Below, piece after piece: positions 34,013 to 43,418 of a DNA stretch of 64,000 bases. The position numbers and the translations under genes are program-made. Origin of the DNA: DATBAT01 sp963824805 (GTDB taxonomy: Bacteria > Acidobacteriota > Terriglobia > Terriglobales > Acidobacteriaceae); the NCBI GenBank assembly GCA_963824805.1, contig CAWGQZ010000048.1, forward strand, positions 53,735 through 117,734, in the 5' to 3' direction. The notes beneath the pieces were generated by a model that saw nothing but the letters and a program-made list of their open reading frames with translations, made no database searches and had not been told where the DNA came from. The first letter of the stretch is position 1; every line of letters begins with the position of its first letter.

Positions 34013-36169
34013 CTACCGGCGCTCCAAGACCCGGGCAGCACGGTTAAGAGCATCCGCCAAAACCTGAATTTGGGCCGTGGTTCGCTCCAGATCGTGCTTG
34101 TCGATGGCTTCATTGACTCCAGGTATGACGACGGCAGCATAGCCCGTATATTGACCGGGTGCGTAAATGGCGTGCCGGAACCAGGACCGGTTCGGCAAAC
34201 CATCCGGAATCAACAGCGCCCGTTCCGCCTCCCGCAGGGTTTGGTTCAGTTTGGCGGGATCACCCGAAAACTTCCTCTGGTGCTCCCCCATCTTCGCCCC
34301 TGCCTGTTGGAACTTGGTCGCCGCCGAAAGTGCGCCATCGAATTTTGGCGCCTTGCTGCCAAACTCCGAGTCTGACTTCTTTTTGGCCGCTTCGATGTAG
34401 GTCCTGATCTCAGTACCGTAGGTGTGGTAATCGTAAGGCAGTATGTCGGCGCCGGCCATGCGAACTGCCTCCAGCCCAAACACCCGAGCCATCTGCTGTT
34501 CGTAGAGGAAGTCAGGGTCCCCAAACTTCTTGAACCAGCTGAAATTATCGAACACAGAGTGGTAAACGCCGTAGGGCCCAGTGGAGCCTATGTCGCCCGA
34601 GGGCACCCCCAAATGTTGAAGGAAGACCGTGTAATCCGAGCCGCTGCCCAGATCACCAACCGAGGCATCGGATTGCGCCTCCGCCGCCGGCGGCCGGAAG
34701 GCGCTACTGGCTGTCTCCTGGGGATTCGGCTTCTCCCCTTCCTGGCTGGCTTTCTTCCAAACTTCATACAGTGTGCCACCCTTGGGACTCGGTACCGCTT
34801 TACTGACGTCGCGGATGAACTGTTTCAAGGTGGGGACCGAGGAGGCTCCAAACTTTGGGCCCGCAACCGCAACATCCACATTGAAGTAGGCGGCCGCGTT
34901 GGCCAATTCAGTGGCGTGCTGCTCACCCCACTCGGTGGAGCCTATAAGTCCTTCTTCCTCCGCGTCCCAACTGCCAAAAATCAGCGTCCGCTTTGGCTTC
35001 CATCCCGCCTTGAGCAATTCCCCGATCCCGTGCACGGCCTCAAGCATCGCTGCGGTTCCGCTATTAGGGTCAACCGCGCCATAAACCCAGGCGTCCCGAT
35101 GATTACCGGCAACCACCCACTCGTCCGGCCATTGGCTGCCGGGAATGCGGCCAATCACGTCCCAGATGGTCCGGAACTGAAAGTCCTGCTTAAGCTGAAC
35201 GTGCACCTTCACCGGTCCCGGTCCCAAGTGGTAGGTAAATGGCAGAGAGCCCTGCCAGTCACGAGGCGAATCCGGACCTGCCAAATGCTCCAGGATGGGC
35301 CAGGCGTCCGCATAAGAAATTGGAGTCACCGGAATCTTAGGAAGCTGTTCCGACTTTTCGGGTGGAATACGCTGCGAATCCGGTAGAGATGGCAGCGAGG
35401 CTATCCCCGGAGTGGTAGGGTCACCAGGGAACTGGAACATGTAGCCGACCGATCCACGCTGCACGCCAGTATCCGGCCGCCATGGTCCTCGCGGATATTT
35501 ATCACCTCGTCGCCACCCATCGTCGTAAGGATCAGAGTAGATGAGCACTGCCGCCGCACCCCGCTCTTGGGCGATAAACTCCTTTACCCCGCGGAAGTTC
35601 TGGCCGTACCGCACCAGAACAATCTTTCCCCGGACGTCGACCTTCATCTGCTCCAGCTTGGCAAAATCTTCCGGCGTCCCATAGTTCGCATAAACCGCCT
35701 CGGCTTCGACGTCTCCCGAGGGAGACATCCCGTTAAACGGCATGACAACTCTGGGATCTTCCTGGAAATTATCTCCCTCGACCCGTTCCCGCGTTGGTCC
35801 ATGCATCACCACCCCTTCCGGGGATGTCACATCTACCTGAATTGACTGGGGATAATTCATCCAGACTTTGTATTCGACGATCTCAGTTTCAAGTCCTGCT
35901 TCACGAAACCTGGAAGCGACATAGTCGGCGGTTGCCTTGTCCTCAGGCGTGCCTGCCATATGCGGGACTTTGGTCAGGACACGAAGGTGCTCCTCAGCCA
36001 GCTTGGGATCTGGGACCGCGAGGAAACGCGCTTCGATGGAATTTTCGGTGGCCGAGTCACGGAAGCCGAAGATGTTTGTGACAGGGGTTAAATCGGGTGT
36101 GGGTCCAGCAGTCCCGGAAAGATTAAAGCAGAAACATGCAATCACTATAGCGGCTGAGAATGTCTTCAT
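34013..36169 (-). CDS. Exported M28 family metallopeptidase (glutamate carboxypeptidase II-like)
   Basis: The 718-residue protein has a signal peptide (TFSAAIVIACFCFNLSGTAG), a PA domain insert (RGKIVLVRYGQNFRGVKEFIAQ), the M28 peptidase domain and a C-terminal dimerisation domain like that of transferrin receptor and folate hydrolase. Zinc ligands are visible in AGNHRDAWVYGAVDPNSG (His and Asp, near 357 and 367), in SWDAEEEGLIG (catalytic and metal Glu), in NVDVAV and in YHSVFDNF. Such enzymes remove C-terminal glutamate or other residues from peptides in the periplasm. ATG 36169 is preferred (GGAG upstream); an earlier Met would overlap proA. Confidence 0.9.
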   Translation of the reverse strand: MKTFSAAIVIACFCFNLSGTAGPTPDLTPVTNIFGFRDSATENSIEARFLAVPDPKLAEEHLRVLTKVPHMAGTPEDKATADYVASRFREAGLETEIVEYKVWMNYPQSIQVDVTSPEGVVMHGPTRERVEGDNFQEDPRVVMPFNGMSPSGDVEAEAVYANYGTPEDFAKLEQMKVDVRGKIVLVRYGQNFRGVKEFIAQERGAAAVLIYSDPYDDGWRRGDKYPRGPWRPDTGVQRGSVGYMFQFPGDPTTPGIASLPSLPDSQRIPPEKSEQLPKIPVTPISYADAWPILEHLAGPDSPRDWQGSLPFTYHLGPGPVKVHVQLKQDFQFRTIWDVIGRIPGSQWPDEWVVAGNHRDAWVYGAVDPNSGTAAMLEAVHGIGELLKAGWKPKRTLIFGSWDAEEEGLIGSTEWGEQHATELANAAAYFNVDVAVAGPKFGASSVPTLKQFIRDVSKAVPSPKGGTLYEVWKKASQEGEKPNPQETASSAFRPPAAEAQSDASVGDLGSGSDYTVFLQHLGVPSGDIGSTGPYGVYHSVFDNFSWFKKFGDPDFLYEQQMARVFGLEAVRMAGADILPYDYHTYGTEIRTYIEAAKKKSDSEFGSKAPKFDGALSAATKFQQAGAKMGEHQRKFSGDPAKLNQTLREAERALLIPDGLPNRSWFRHAIYAPGQYTGYAAVVIPGVNEAIDKHDLERTTAQIQVLADALNRAARVLERR

Positions 36170-36215
36170 TGCGCTCCATCGGAGAACCAGGACCGAAGAA
36201 CCCCAAACTAAATAG

Positions 36216-37466
36216 CTACGCTCGAACCTGCCCACTGCCAATCACTTCGTACTTGGTCGACGTCAACTCTGTCAGAGCAAAGGGTCCGCGACAATGAAGC
36301 TTCTGAGTGCTGACTCCCATCTCCGCCCCAAACCCAAATTCCCCACCATCGGTAAAGCGGGTAGAAGCATTCCAGTAGACTGCTGCCGAATCTACTTCAT
36401 TCAGGAAGCGCCGGGCATTGGCCTCATCTCGCGCAAGGATCGCATCAGAGTGGTTGGTGGAGTGGCGATTGATGTGCGCAATCGCATCTCCAACATCACC
36501 AACCACGCGTATGGCCATGCAGAGCCGCATGTATTCTTCGCCCCAATCCTGCGGGACAGCGGGTTTCACCGAAGAAACCAAACCACAGGTTTCCTGATCT
36601 CCACGAACTTCGACCCCGGCATCTTCCAGCTTCTTCACAATCCGCGGAATGTATTCAGCTGCAATATCACGATGCACCAGCAGCTTCTCAGCCGCGTTGC
36701 AGACCGACGGCCGCTGCGTCTTGGCGTTAATCACAATCGGATCCGCCATATCCAGATCAGCCGAAGTATCAATGTAGATATGACAATTCCCCGCTCCGGT
36801 TTCAATCACCGGCACCGAGGAATTCTCCACCACGAAAGAAATTAGTTCCGCTCCTCCCCTGGGGATTATTACATCCACCAATCCGCGGGCTTTGATCAAA
36901 TCTCCAACCGAATCCCGCGTGCTCGAATCGAGCAGTTCAATCGCTCCCTCAGGAACTCCGGGAACTGCACTAAGAATCTCGACCAATTGCTGATTGCTGT
37001 GGGCTGATTCCTTGCCTCCCCGCAAAACCAGAACGTTCCCTGTCTTAAGAGCCAAAGCCACCGTATCCACGGTTACATTGGGCCGGGATTCATAAATAAT
37101 TCCCACAACCCCAAGCGGCACCCGGACCTTGCGAATCAACAAACCGTTTGGGCGTCGCCACTCAGCGATGCACTCCCTCACCGGATCGGCCAGCTTGGCC
37201 ACATCGCGTACTCCTTGCGCCATTCCTTGAATTCTTTCCGCGGTCAGTAACAGGCGGTCGCGCATCGGCCCGGCCAGCCTCGAGGTTTCGAGATCCACCG
37301 CATTGGCCTTAAGAATGCTCGCCGCTTCCCTCTCAATCGCCTCTGCCATTGCCCGCAAAATAGAATTCTTCTGCTCGGTAGAGAGCTGGCCAACTTGGGC
37401 GGACGCCTCCTTCGCGCGCATCAGCTTTTCGCGTGTCGAGGACAAGTTGTTTACCGTGACAGCCAC
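36216..37466 (-). CDS. proA: ProA, gamma-glutamyl phosphate reductase
   Basis: The 416-residue NADPH-dependent aldehyde dehydrogenase-fold enzyme catalyses the second step of proline synthesis. Conserved segments include VPLGVVGIIYESRPNVTVD, LVLRGGKESAHSN and VIPRGGAELI; the catalytic Cys is in TQRPSVCNAAEKLLVH. The start is a GTG whose G overlaps the proB stop codon, indicating translational coupling with ProB. Confidence 0.96.
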   Translation of the reverse strand: MAVTVNNLSSTREKLMRAKEASAQVGQLSTEQKNSILRAMAEAIEREAASILKANAVDLETSRLAGPMRDRLLLTAERIQGMAQGVRDVAKLADPVRECIAEWRRPNGLLIRKVRVPLGVVGIIYESRPNVTVDTVALALKTGNVLVLRGGKESAHSNQQLVEILSAVPGVPEGAIELLDSSTRDSVGDLIKARGLVDVIIPRGGAELISFVVENSSVPVIETGAGNCHIYIDTSADLDMADPIVINAKTQRPSVCNAAEKLLVHRDIAAEYIPRIVKKLEDAGVEVRGDQETCGLVSSVKPAVPQDWGEEYMRLCMAIRVVGDVGDAIAHINRHSTNHSDAILARDEANARRFLNEVDSAAVYWNASTRFTDGGEFGFGAEMGVSTQKLHCRGPFALTELTSTKYEVIGSGQVRA

Positions 37467-38218
37467 TATTTGTTGCCCTTCTGCGGAGGGAAATAAGTTC
37501 CGATCTTACGCTCCATTGCCCAGGGAATTGCCTGCGCATGCCGCCCGTTCACAATCGCGACGTGAACGCCCGCCTCACTAGCTACCTTCGCCGCTCGCAG
37601 CTTGGACCGCATGCCGCCCCGCCCCAACTTACCGTGGCCATTGCAACCCGCTTCCATCTCCGGCGTCAATTTACGAATCGTCCGCACCAGGCGCGATCCC
37701 TTACCGTTGGGGACATAGAATCCGTCGACATCGGTGAGCAGCATTAGCCAGTCTGCCTTGACCGCGGTGGCGAGCAGAGCGCTGAGTTCATCGTTGTCCC
37801 CGAAGGCGCCCTCGAGTTCCCTTACCGAAACGCTGTCGTTCTCGTTCACTACCGGTACGACGCCAAGCTTGAGCAACTCGTGCATCGTGTTTTGCAGATT
37901 TTTATAGCGCACCGGAGAGGTAAAGTCATCGCTGGAGAGCAGTAACTGGGCCACCAGCTTCTTTCCGAAAAAAAGCTGCTCGTAGGTGTGCATTAGCACA
38001 CTCTGCCCGACGGCAGCACAGGCCTGCATCAGCGGTACGGCGGTAGGCTTATCATTCAGCCCGAGATTCGACATTCCAGACGCAATCGCCCCCGAGGAAA
38101 CAATCAGGTACTCATGCTTCGAGAGATCCAACTGATCCACCAGTGCACGCATGCGTGTGTTATCAATGCGCCCACCAGGCGCAATAAGGCTGGTGCCAAC
38201 TTTGACGACAAGCCGCAT
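37466..38218 (-). CDS. proB: ProB, glutamate 5-kinase without PUA domain
   Basis: The first enzyme of proline synthesis, 250 residues. VVKVGTSLIAPGG, YLIVSSGAIASGM, VPVVNENDSVSV and GRGGMRSKLRAA are the amino-acid kinase motifs. It ends right after the kinase domain, while many homologues (about 370 residues) add a C-terminal PUA domain; the short form is common and functional in several phyla. It is coupled to proA by a one-base overlap. Confidence 0.95.
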   Translation of the reverse strand: MRLVVKVGTSLIAPGGRIDNTRMRALVDQLDLSKHEYLIVSSGAIASGMSNLGLNDKPTAVPLMQACAAVGQSVLMHTYEQLFFGKKLVAQLLLSSDDFTSPVRYKNLQNTMHELLKLGVVPVVNENDSVSVRELEGAFGDNDELSALLATAVKADWLMLLTDVDGFYVPNGKGSRLVRTIRKLTPEMEAGCNGHGKLGRGGMRSKLRAAKVASEAGVHVAIVNGRHAQAIPWAMERKIGTYFPPQKGNK

Positions 38219-38272
38219 AGAGTGTCCTTATAATTTAGCAGTTCCCGGCAGCAATCGGGGCGCGCCCCGCGA

Positions 38273-39046
38273 GTGAATAGAATGCCAATCGCACCTCCAA
38301 CTGAGCGCTTCTCTTCCCGGGTGGAAAACTACGTGCGCTTTCGCCCCAGCTATCCCTCGGGCGTACTCGATCTCTTGCAAGCCGAATGCGGCCTCGCTCC
38401 GGTTTCGGTCGTCGCTGACGTCGCTTCCGGAACTGGAATCTTCACTAGGCTGCTCCTCGAAAACGGAAATCGCGTTCTTGGCGTGGAACCCAACGAAAGT
38501 ATGCGGCGTGCCGGAGAACAATACCTGGCGAGCTTCCCGGCCTTCACAACAGTTGCGGGAACCGCCGAAGCAACGACGCTCGCCGACCGCCGCGTGGATT
38601 TCGTGACTGTAGCGCAAGCCGCTCACTGGTTCGATCTCGCTAAAACCCGCCAGGAATTCGCCCGCATCCTGAAACCCGGTGGATGGGTCGTAATGCTCTG
38701 GAACGAACGTCTCGTGGATTCCGATCCATTCCATCGCGAATACGAGAAGCTACTGCTGGACTATGCCATCGACTACAAAGAAGTCCGTCACGAAAAAACT
38801 ACCGCCGTGATCCATGAATTCTTCGCTCCAAGCCAATGCCAGTTTCGCAGTTTTCCCAACATCCAGAGCCTGGACTATGCAGGACTTGAAGGCCGGCTGC
38901 TGTCGTCGTCGTACATGCCATCCGCCGGACATGCCAATTATCAACCGATGCTCCAAGCCCTAAAACGCATTTTCGAATCGGGCCAAAGCAACGCAAAGAT
39001 TGCGATGGCATATAACACGCTGGTCTACTACGGCCGGCTGGCTTGA
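38273..39046 (+). CDS. Class I SAM-dependent methyltransferase
   Basis: A 257-residue methyltransferase of the type-11 group. The motif VADVASGTGIFTRLLLENG binds SAM, VLGVEPNESMRRAGEQYL follows, and VDFVTVAQAAHWFDLAKTRQEFARILKPGGW forms motifs II and III. The start may be GTG 38273 or ATG 38282. The first residues ERFSSRVENYVRFRPSYP are typical of a family of unknown substrate. The gene is divergent from proB with a 54-base gap. Confidence 0.85.
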   Translation: MNRMPIAPPTERFSSRVENYVRFRPSYPSGVLDLLQAECGLAPVSVVADVASGTGIFTRLLLENGNRVLGVEPNESMRRAGEQYLASFPAFTTVAGTAEATTLADRRVDFVTVAQAAHWFDLAKTRQEFARILKPGGWVVMLWNERLVDSDPFHREYEKLLLDYAIDYKEVRHEKTTAVIHEFFAPSQCQFRSFPNIQSLDYAGLEGRLLSSSYMPSAGHANYQPMLQALKRIFESGQSNAKIAMAYNTLVYYGRLA

Positions 39047-39061
39047 AGATTTCTTTCGCTT

Positions 39062-39085
39062 ACCTTAGTGTCCTTAGTGTGAAAA
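39062..39085 (+). repeat. Dispersed intergenic phrase, family A copy 1
   Basis: The segment contains two near-copies of CCTTAGTG (ACCTTAGTGT then CCTTAGTGTG). It matches similar phrases at 42110, 46915, 48162 and 59115, always in or at the edge of a gap between genes. Confidence 0.55.
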
Positions 39086-39089
39086 GCCT

Positions 39090-40526
39090 TTGACGACCAA
39101 TCCAAAATCCTTTCATATGGTCCCGGGCGATTTTCGCCGTCACGGGCACGACGTGGTTGATTGGATCGCTGACTATCTGGAACGAGTCGAGACCTTTCCG
39201 GTTCTCTCCCCAGCCAGGCCGGGCGAGATCCGCGCTTCTCTGCCCGCGAATCCGCCCATGCGGGGCGAGGCTTTTGAGGCGATACTTGCGGACATCGACA
39301 AATTAATTCTTCCCGGGATCACCCATTGGCAGTCGCCGAACTTCTTTGCCTACTTCCCCGGCAATGGATCAGGGCCCGCGATCCTGGGGGACCTTCTCTC
39401 CGCCGGGTTAGGTGTTCAGGGCATGCTTTGGGCCACCAGTCCAGCCTGCACGGAACTAGAAACCCACGTGCTCGACTGGATGGCAACAATGCTCGGCCTG
39501 CCCGAGAAGTTTCTGTCCACCGGCGCAGGTGGGGGCGTAATTCAGGACACTGCGTCCAGTTCTACCCTCTGCGCCGTTCTGGCCGGGCGGGAACGTGCCA
39601 CAAATTTCGCCAGCAATCAGAACGGATGCGATGGCAAACTCGTTGCCTACACCTCGTCACAGGCGCATTCTTCGATCGAAAAGGCGGTGAAAATCGCCGG
39701 CACGGGAAGCAAGAATCTCCGGCTGATTGAAGTAGACGAAACCTTCGCGATGCGCCCCGAGGCCCTGCGCAAACAAATCGAAGCCGACCGCAAGACCGGT
39801 CTAATTCCCTGCTTCGTTTGCGCAACGGTGGGTACAACCTCTTCAAACGCCATCGACCCCGTCGCGGAAATTGGACGCATCTGCCGCAAGCACAATATAT
39901 GGTTGCACGTGGACGCAGCCATGTCAGGTACAGCAGCCCTATGCCCTGAATTCAGGCACATTCACGATGGCCTGGACTACGCCGACAGCTATTGCTTCAA
40001 CCCCCACAAATGGATGTTCACCTCCTTCGACTGTGACTGTTTCTATGTCGCCGACCGCAAAGCGCTGATCCAAACCCTGAGCGTCTTACCGGAATACCTA
40101 CGAAACCAGGCCACGGAATCGGGAGCGGTCATCGACTACCGCGACTGGCAAATCCCGCTGGGCCGACGCTTCCGCTCGCTTAAATTATGGTTTGTCGTTC
40201 GCCACTATGGTGTCGAAGGTCTGCAGCACCACATCCGGCGCCACGTAGAGCTAGCGCAGCAATTTACCAATTGGATTAAAGCAGACGAACGGTTCGAACT
40301 CGCCGCTCCCGTGCCGCTGAACCTGGTCTGCTTCCGCCACAAAGCGGGAGACGAAGCGAACCAGAAATTAATGGACCGGCTGAACAAGAGCGGCGACCTT
40401 TACCTGACTCATACCCGCATGAACGATCGCCTGACTCTGCGAGTCTGCATCGGCCAAACCTACACCGAAGAAAGACACGTGAAGAAAGCCTGGGAGCGAA
40501 TTCAGCAGGAAGCAGACCGCCTGTAG
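39090..40526 (+). CDS. PLP-dependent group II decarboxylase (aromatic-L-amino-acid decarboxylase-like)
   Basis: The 478-residue enzyme has the type-I fold group II decarboxylase layout. The N-terminal swap segment is FRRHGHDVVDWIADYLERV, the PLP-stacking His is in SSQAHSSIEKA, HVDAAMSGTAA holds the PLP Asp, and NPHKWMFTSFDCDCFYV contains the Schiff-base lysine. This group decarboxylates L-DOPA, tryptophan, tyrosine or phenylalanine. The start is uncertain: TTG 39090 or ATG 39117, neither with a clear ribosome-binding site. It is probably a single-gene unit. The product amine and its use are unknown. Confidence 0.9.
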   Translation: MTTNPKSFHMVPGDFRRHGHDVVDWIADYLERVETFPVLSPARPGEIRASLPANPPMRGEAFEAILADIDKLILPGITHWQSPNFFAYFPGNGSGPAILGDLLSAGLGVQGMLWATSPACTELETHVLDWMATMLGLPEKFLSTGAGGGVIQDTASSSTLCAVLAGRERATNFASNQNGCDGKLVAYTSSQAHSSIEKAVKIAGTGSKNLRLIEVDETFAMRPEALRKQIEADRKTGLIPCFVCATVGTTSSNAIDPVAEIGRICRKHNIWLHVDAAMSGTAALCPEFRHIHDGLDYADSYCFNPHKWMFTSFDCDCFYVADRKALIQTLSVLPEYLRNQATESGAVIDYRDWQIPLGRRFRSLKLWFVVRHYGVEGLQHHIRRHVELAQQFTNWIKADERFELAAPVPLNLVCFRHKAGDEANQKLMDRLNKSGDLYLTHTRMNDRLTLRVCIGQTYTEERHVKKAWERIQQEADRL

Positions 40527-40649
40527 GAAGCCCAGTCCAACCCGAAGCGGCGCAGGATTTCAGCCCAGGGAGCCAAACCCTGCCAATGCTCAAGAGGAAA
40601 CAAAGCCCCCGGCGGGCGGAAGAATTTTTCCAAAAGATTGCCTCCGACT

Positions 40650-41582
40650 TTAGGCCGCGGCCGCCTGAACCTTACCCATCACCGCCGCCCGCCGCGCCAT
40701 ACGGACTAAATACCGTCCCGGCCCGGCCAAAAACCGCGCGCTCAAATCAGCCACCTGCTCCAGAAATACCCGATCTCCCGGACGAAACATCTGCCGCTCG
40801 CTCTCCACCGCAAGAATCCCGTACTCGCGCCCTGATAACTTCATGGAAACCAAAATCTTCGACCGCGTTTCCGCCAGTACTACCTGTCCAGGTTGCGGAC
40901 CACCTGGTTTTTCCGAAGTCCGCTCTATAGCCACGTAGATACCCGCCCACCCATAGTGTCGGCCCTCTCGCAGCAGTTCCACCACCTCATCAAGTGGCGA
41001 ACGGGTAGAGCAAGGACGGTTGGACGCGAAGACATCCCGGATATCCTCAAGCAATTCGGCAGTAGGTCGATAGGTTTTCATGGCATCACTTCTTTCGGCG
41101 GCGCTGATATTCATCGCGGCGAATTTCGCGCCTTCGTTGCGCCCCTTCGTAGCGCCTCTCTGGTCTTCCGTCTCGGGAATCACCGGCGCAACGGAAATGT
41201 GGTTGCCCTGCTTATCGACCGCCACAAACGTTAGGTACGCTGAACTGACGTGGCTGGACCGGTCCTGCAAGTAGTTCTCTACCCAAACCTTCACGCCCAC
41301 TTCCATGGAAGTATGGAAAGCCCGATTCACCGACGATCGCAAAATCACCAGGTCCCCAACATGTACCGGCACCAGGAAATCTAAATGGTCGATGGAGGCT
41401 GTGACCGCATAACTCCGTGAATGGCGATGCGCCGCCATCGCCCCGGCAAGATCGATCCAGTGCATAAGACGACCACCCAACAGAAAGCCCAAGGGATTCG
41501 TGTCATTGGGCAACACAATTTCGTTCATCTCCGACTGCGACTCGCGAACCGGTCGCGCCACCAATGGGGTATCGGGGTTCAT
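40650..41582 (-). CDS. Acyl-CoA thioesterase (hotdog fold) fused to a GAF-like domain
   Basis: The 310-residue protein starts with a YciA-type hotdog domain (about 1-130): LPNDTNPLGFLLGGRLMHWIDLAGAMAA carries the catalytic Asp, and DHLDFLVPVHVGDLVILRSSV follows. A linker of about 40 residues leads to a GAF-like domain (about 175-300) with YGWAGIYVAIER and YGILAVESERQMFRPGDRVFLEQVADLSARFL. Hotdog thioesterases hydrolyse acyl-CoA; the GAF part could sense a small ligand. An internal ATG before KTYRPTAELLED could start the GAF part as its own protein, so a recent gene fusion is possible. The start ATG 41582 overlaps the previous stop by four bases. Confidence 0.8.
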   Translation of the reverse strand: MNPDTPLVARPVRESQSEMNEIVLPNDTNPLGFLLGGRLMHWIDLAGAMAAHRHSRSYAVTASIDHLDFLVPVHVGDLVILRSSVNRAFHTSMEVGVKVWVENYLQDRSSHVSSAYLTFVAVDKQGNHISVAPVIPETEDQRGATKGRNEGAKFAAMNISAAERSDAMKTYRPTAELLEDIRDVFASNRPCSTRSPLDEVVELLREGRHYGWAGIYVAIERTSEKPGGPQPGQVVLAETRSKILVSMKLSGREYGILAVESERQMFRPGDRVFLEQVADLSARFLAGPGRYLVRMARRAAVMGKVQAAAA

Positions 41583-42016
41583 GAATTCATACTCAATTCT
41601 GTAACCGGAATCTTCTTCGCCAGATATGTCTGCACAAAGCACTCTGCCAGCGTCTGAATGCGCAAGTCATGGTGTGGCAAAAGCCACTGTTTGCCCGCAG
41701 CATCGTATTGCAGAGTTCCATGCAAACCGGGCCGGTGCGCCGTCTCACACACAAACCAGATCGTAAGCTGCGCAGCGCTCTCTCTCGACACCGAAAATCG
41801 GATCGCGTCGTAGTCCCTTTCCCGCGGCAAGCGAGCGCAACTCACCGCATAGCCCATATTGCAAAGCTCTCGCAATTCATCATCGGTAGGTCTGGCGCCC
41901 TCGTGTCCAGGCGCGGAGCAATATCCCGAAAAGCCGGCTCCCAGCGGAAGCCGCGAAGGATGCAGCCACGAACCCGCATCATTTTTCTCTATCGGCACAA
42001 AATAAGGACAAGACAA
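41579..42016 (-). CDS. Conserved-looking hypothetical cysteine-containing protein
   Basis: The family is not named by me. It is a 145-residue cytoplasmic protein with spaced cysteines (MSCPYF, GYCSAPGHEGARP, LCNMGYAVSCARLPRERDYDAIRF) that could bind a metal or iron-sulfur cluster. The C-terminal half predicts beta strands (LTIWFVCETAHRPGLHGTLQ). It is coupled by ATGA overlap to the thioesterase-GAF gene, so the two are made together. Confidence 0.7.
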   Translation of the reverse strand: MSCPYFVPIEKNDAGSWLHPSRLPLGAGFSGYCSAPGHEGARPTDDELRELCNMGYAVSCARLPRERDYDAIRFSVSRESAAQLTIWFVCETAHRPGLHGTLQYDAAGKQWLLPHHDLRIQTLAECFVQTYLAKKIPVTELSMNS

Positions 42017-42109
42017 GGAACGCTCCCACTTGGTGTGATGGACAATTGTAAATCACGGAATTAGCGGCGCTGTTCTGATAACCTGCAAAAGCAATAACCC
42101 TTGAGGTTT

Positions 42110-42137
42110 CCTTGGTGAACCTTAGAACCCTTGGTTG
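42110..42137 (+). repeat. Dispersed intergenic phrase, family A copy 2
   Basis: A triplicated variant: CCTTGGTG, CCTTAGAA and CCTTGGTTG within 28 bases, ahead of the TPR gene. See the copy at 39062 for the family. Confidence 0.5.
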
Positions 42138-42164
42138 TCTTATCGAAAGGGAGCGCGTCAAAAG

Positions 42165-42476
42165 ATGGACCGTCTAGCACTGCTCACAGAAATCCTGACC
42201 CAAAACCCGACAGATGCTTTCGCTCGCTACGGCCTTGCCATGGAGTATTCGAATCAGGGCGACGTCGCGAAATCCATGGAGGAATTTGGAAAGCTGCTGA
42301 GCACCCATCCCGACTACGCCGCTGGCTACTTCATGGCCGCCCAGACGCTGATGAAAGAAGAGCGCAGAGAGGAAGCCAGAACCATGCTGACCAACGGAAT
42401 CGCCGCCGCCAACCGCACCACCAACCGCCACGCCCAATCAGAAATGCAAGCCATGTTGGACGAACTAAGTTCCTGA
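42165..42476 (+). CDS. Small TPR-repeat protein
   Basis: A 103-residue protein consisting of about two and a half tetratricopeptide repeats (ALLTEILTQNPTDAFARYGLAM, FGKLLSTHPDYAAGYFMAAQ, AQSEMQAMLDELSS). TPRs mediate protein-protein contacts; no other domain is present. ATG 42165 gives the TPR start directly, with GGGAG upstream. The gap to the next gene holds the phrase CTCTGTGTATCTCTGGGTAA, another recurrent-looking intergenic string. Confidence 0.8.
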   Translation: MDRLALLTEILTQNPTDAFARYGLAMEYSNQGDVAKSMEEFGKLLSTHPDYAAGYFMAAQTLMKEERREEARTMLTNGIAAANRTTNRHAQSEMQAMLDELSS

Positions 42477-42535
42477 GTTTTTGCTCTGTGTATCTCTGGG
42501 TAATCTGTAGTGAGAGCCTTCTTCGGCCCACTGAA

Positions 42536-43327
42536 TCAGGCCCGCGGCTTAGCCATCCGCACCATCGCCCATTCCACCAGCCAGGGGAAAAGCTGATAGA
42601 TCTTGATTATCGGATGCATGGTCCACGGCACCACCACTTCCCGCTTCTGCTTAAAATACCCTTCGAGGACAGCCTTAGCGACTCTCTCTGCAGTGATACC
42701 CCGGGTACTCGACGGCCGCACCGTCTTGGCCTCTTTTCCCCGCAAAGCGTTCGCCCCGAAACTCGTTCGAACGTATCCCGGACAAACCGTCATCACATGG
42801 ATACCGCGTGCCTTGAGCTCGACATTCGCCGCCTTGCCCAGCGCATTCATGGCAAATTTGGTTGCGCTGTAAATCGCGTGAAACGGCAACGGGATGTGTC
42901 CAGCAACGCTCGACACATTGATAATGCTTCCGCTTCCCTGCTGCAACATCACTGGAATCACTCCCTGCATCGAAGCCAGCGCACCAAAAAAGTTGGCCTC
43001 AAATGTATCCCGGCAGGCAGCCATGTCGACGTGCTCGACGGAATCCAGAATTCCGTGTCCCGCGTTATTGATCCAGATATCGATTCGCCCGAAATGATGC
43101 AATGTTAGACTTAACACCCGATCGATCTCTTCCCGGTTGCGCACATCGCAGGAGAGTGCAAGCGTCTGGTTCGGTCGCCCAAGGCGGGTTCGCGCCTCCT
43201 CGGCCCGCCCGGCGTCACGCGATAGCAGAACCACGCGTGCTCCGTTTTCGGCGAATGTCCTGGCGATGGCCTCGCCAATTCCCATCGAAGCGCCGGTGAT
43301 CACAGCCACTTTTCCAGAAAGATCCAT
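42536..43327 (-). CDS. Short-chain dehydrogenase/reductase
   Basis: A 263-residue classical SDR: cofactor motif TGASMGIGEAIA near residue 12, NNAGHG near 88, catalytic Ser in INVSSVAG, and the YSATK Tyr-Lys pair near 153. The C-terminal region ends with a hydrophobic IIKIYQLFPWLVEWAM that may associate with membranes, as in several acidobacterial members. The substrate is unknown. It is divergent from the LON-domain gene. Confidence 0.88.
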   Translation of the reverse strand: MDLSGKVAVITGASMGIGEAIARTFAENGARVVLLSRDAGRAEEARTRLGRPNQTLALSCDVRNREEIDRVLSLTLHHFGRIDIWINNAGHGILDSVEHVDMAACRDTFEANFFGALASMQGVIPVMLQQGSGSIINVSSVAGHIPLPFHAIYSATKFAMNALGKAANVELKARGIHVMTVCPGYVRTSFGANALRGKEAKTVRPSSTRGITAERVAKAVLEGYFKQKREVVVPWTMHPIIKIYQLFPWLVEWAMVRMAKPRA

Positions 43328-43418
43328 GCCGGGGTTTTATTCTGCTGCGCGATGCAAGTCAAGCGCTGCGCTACAATAAACAAATCGCGGGCCGTCCGCG
43401 CACGCGCCGGAGGACGTT

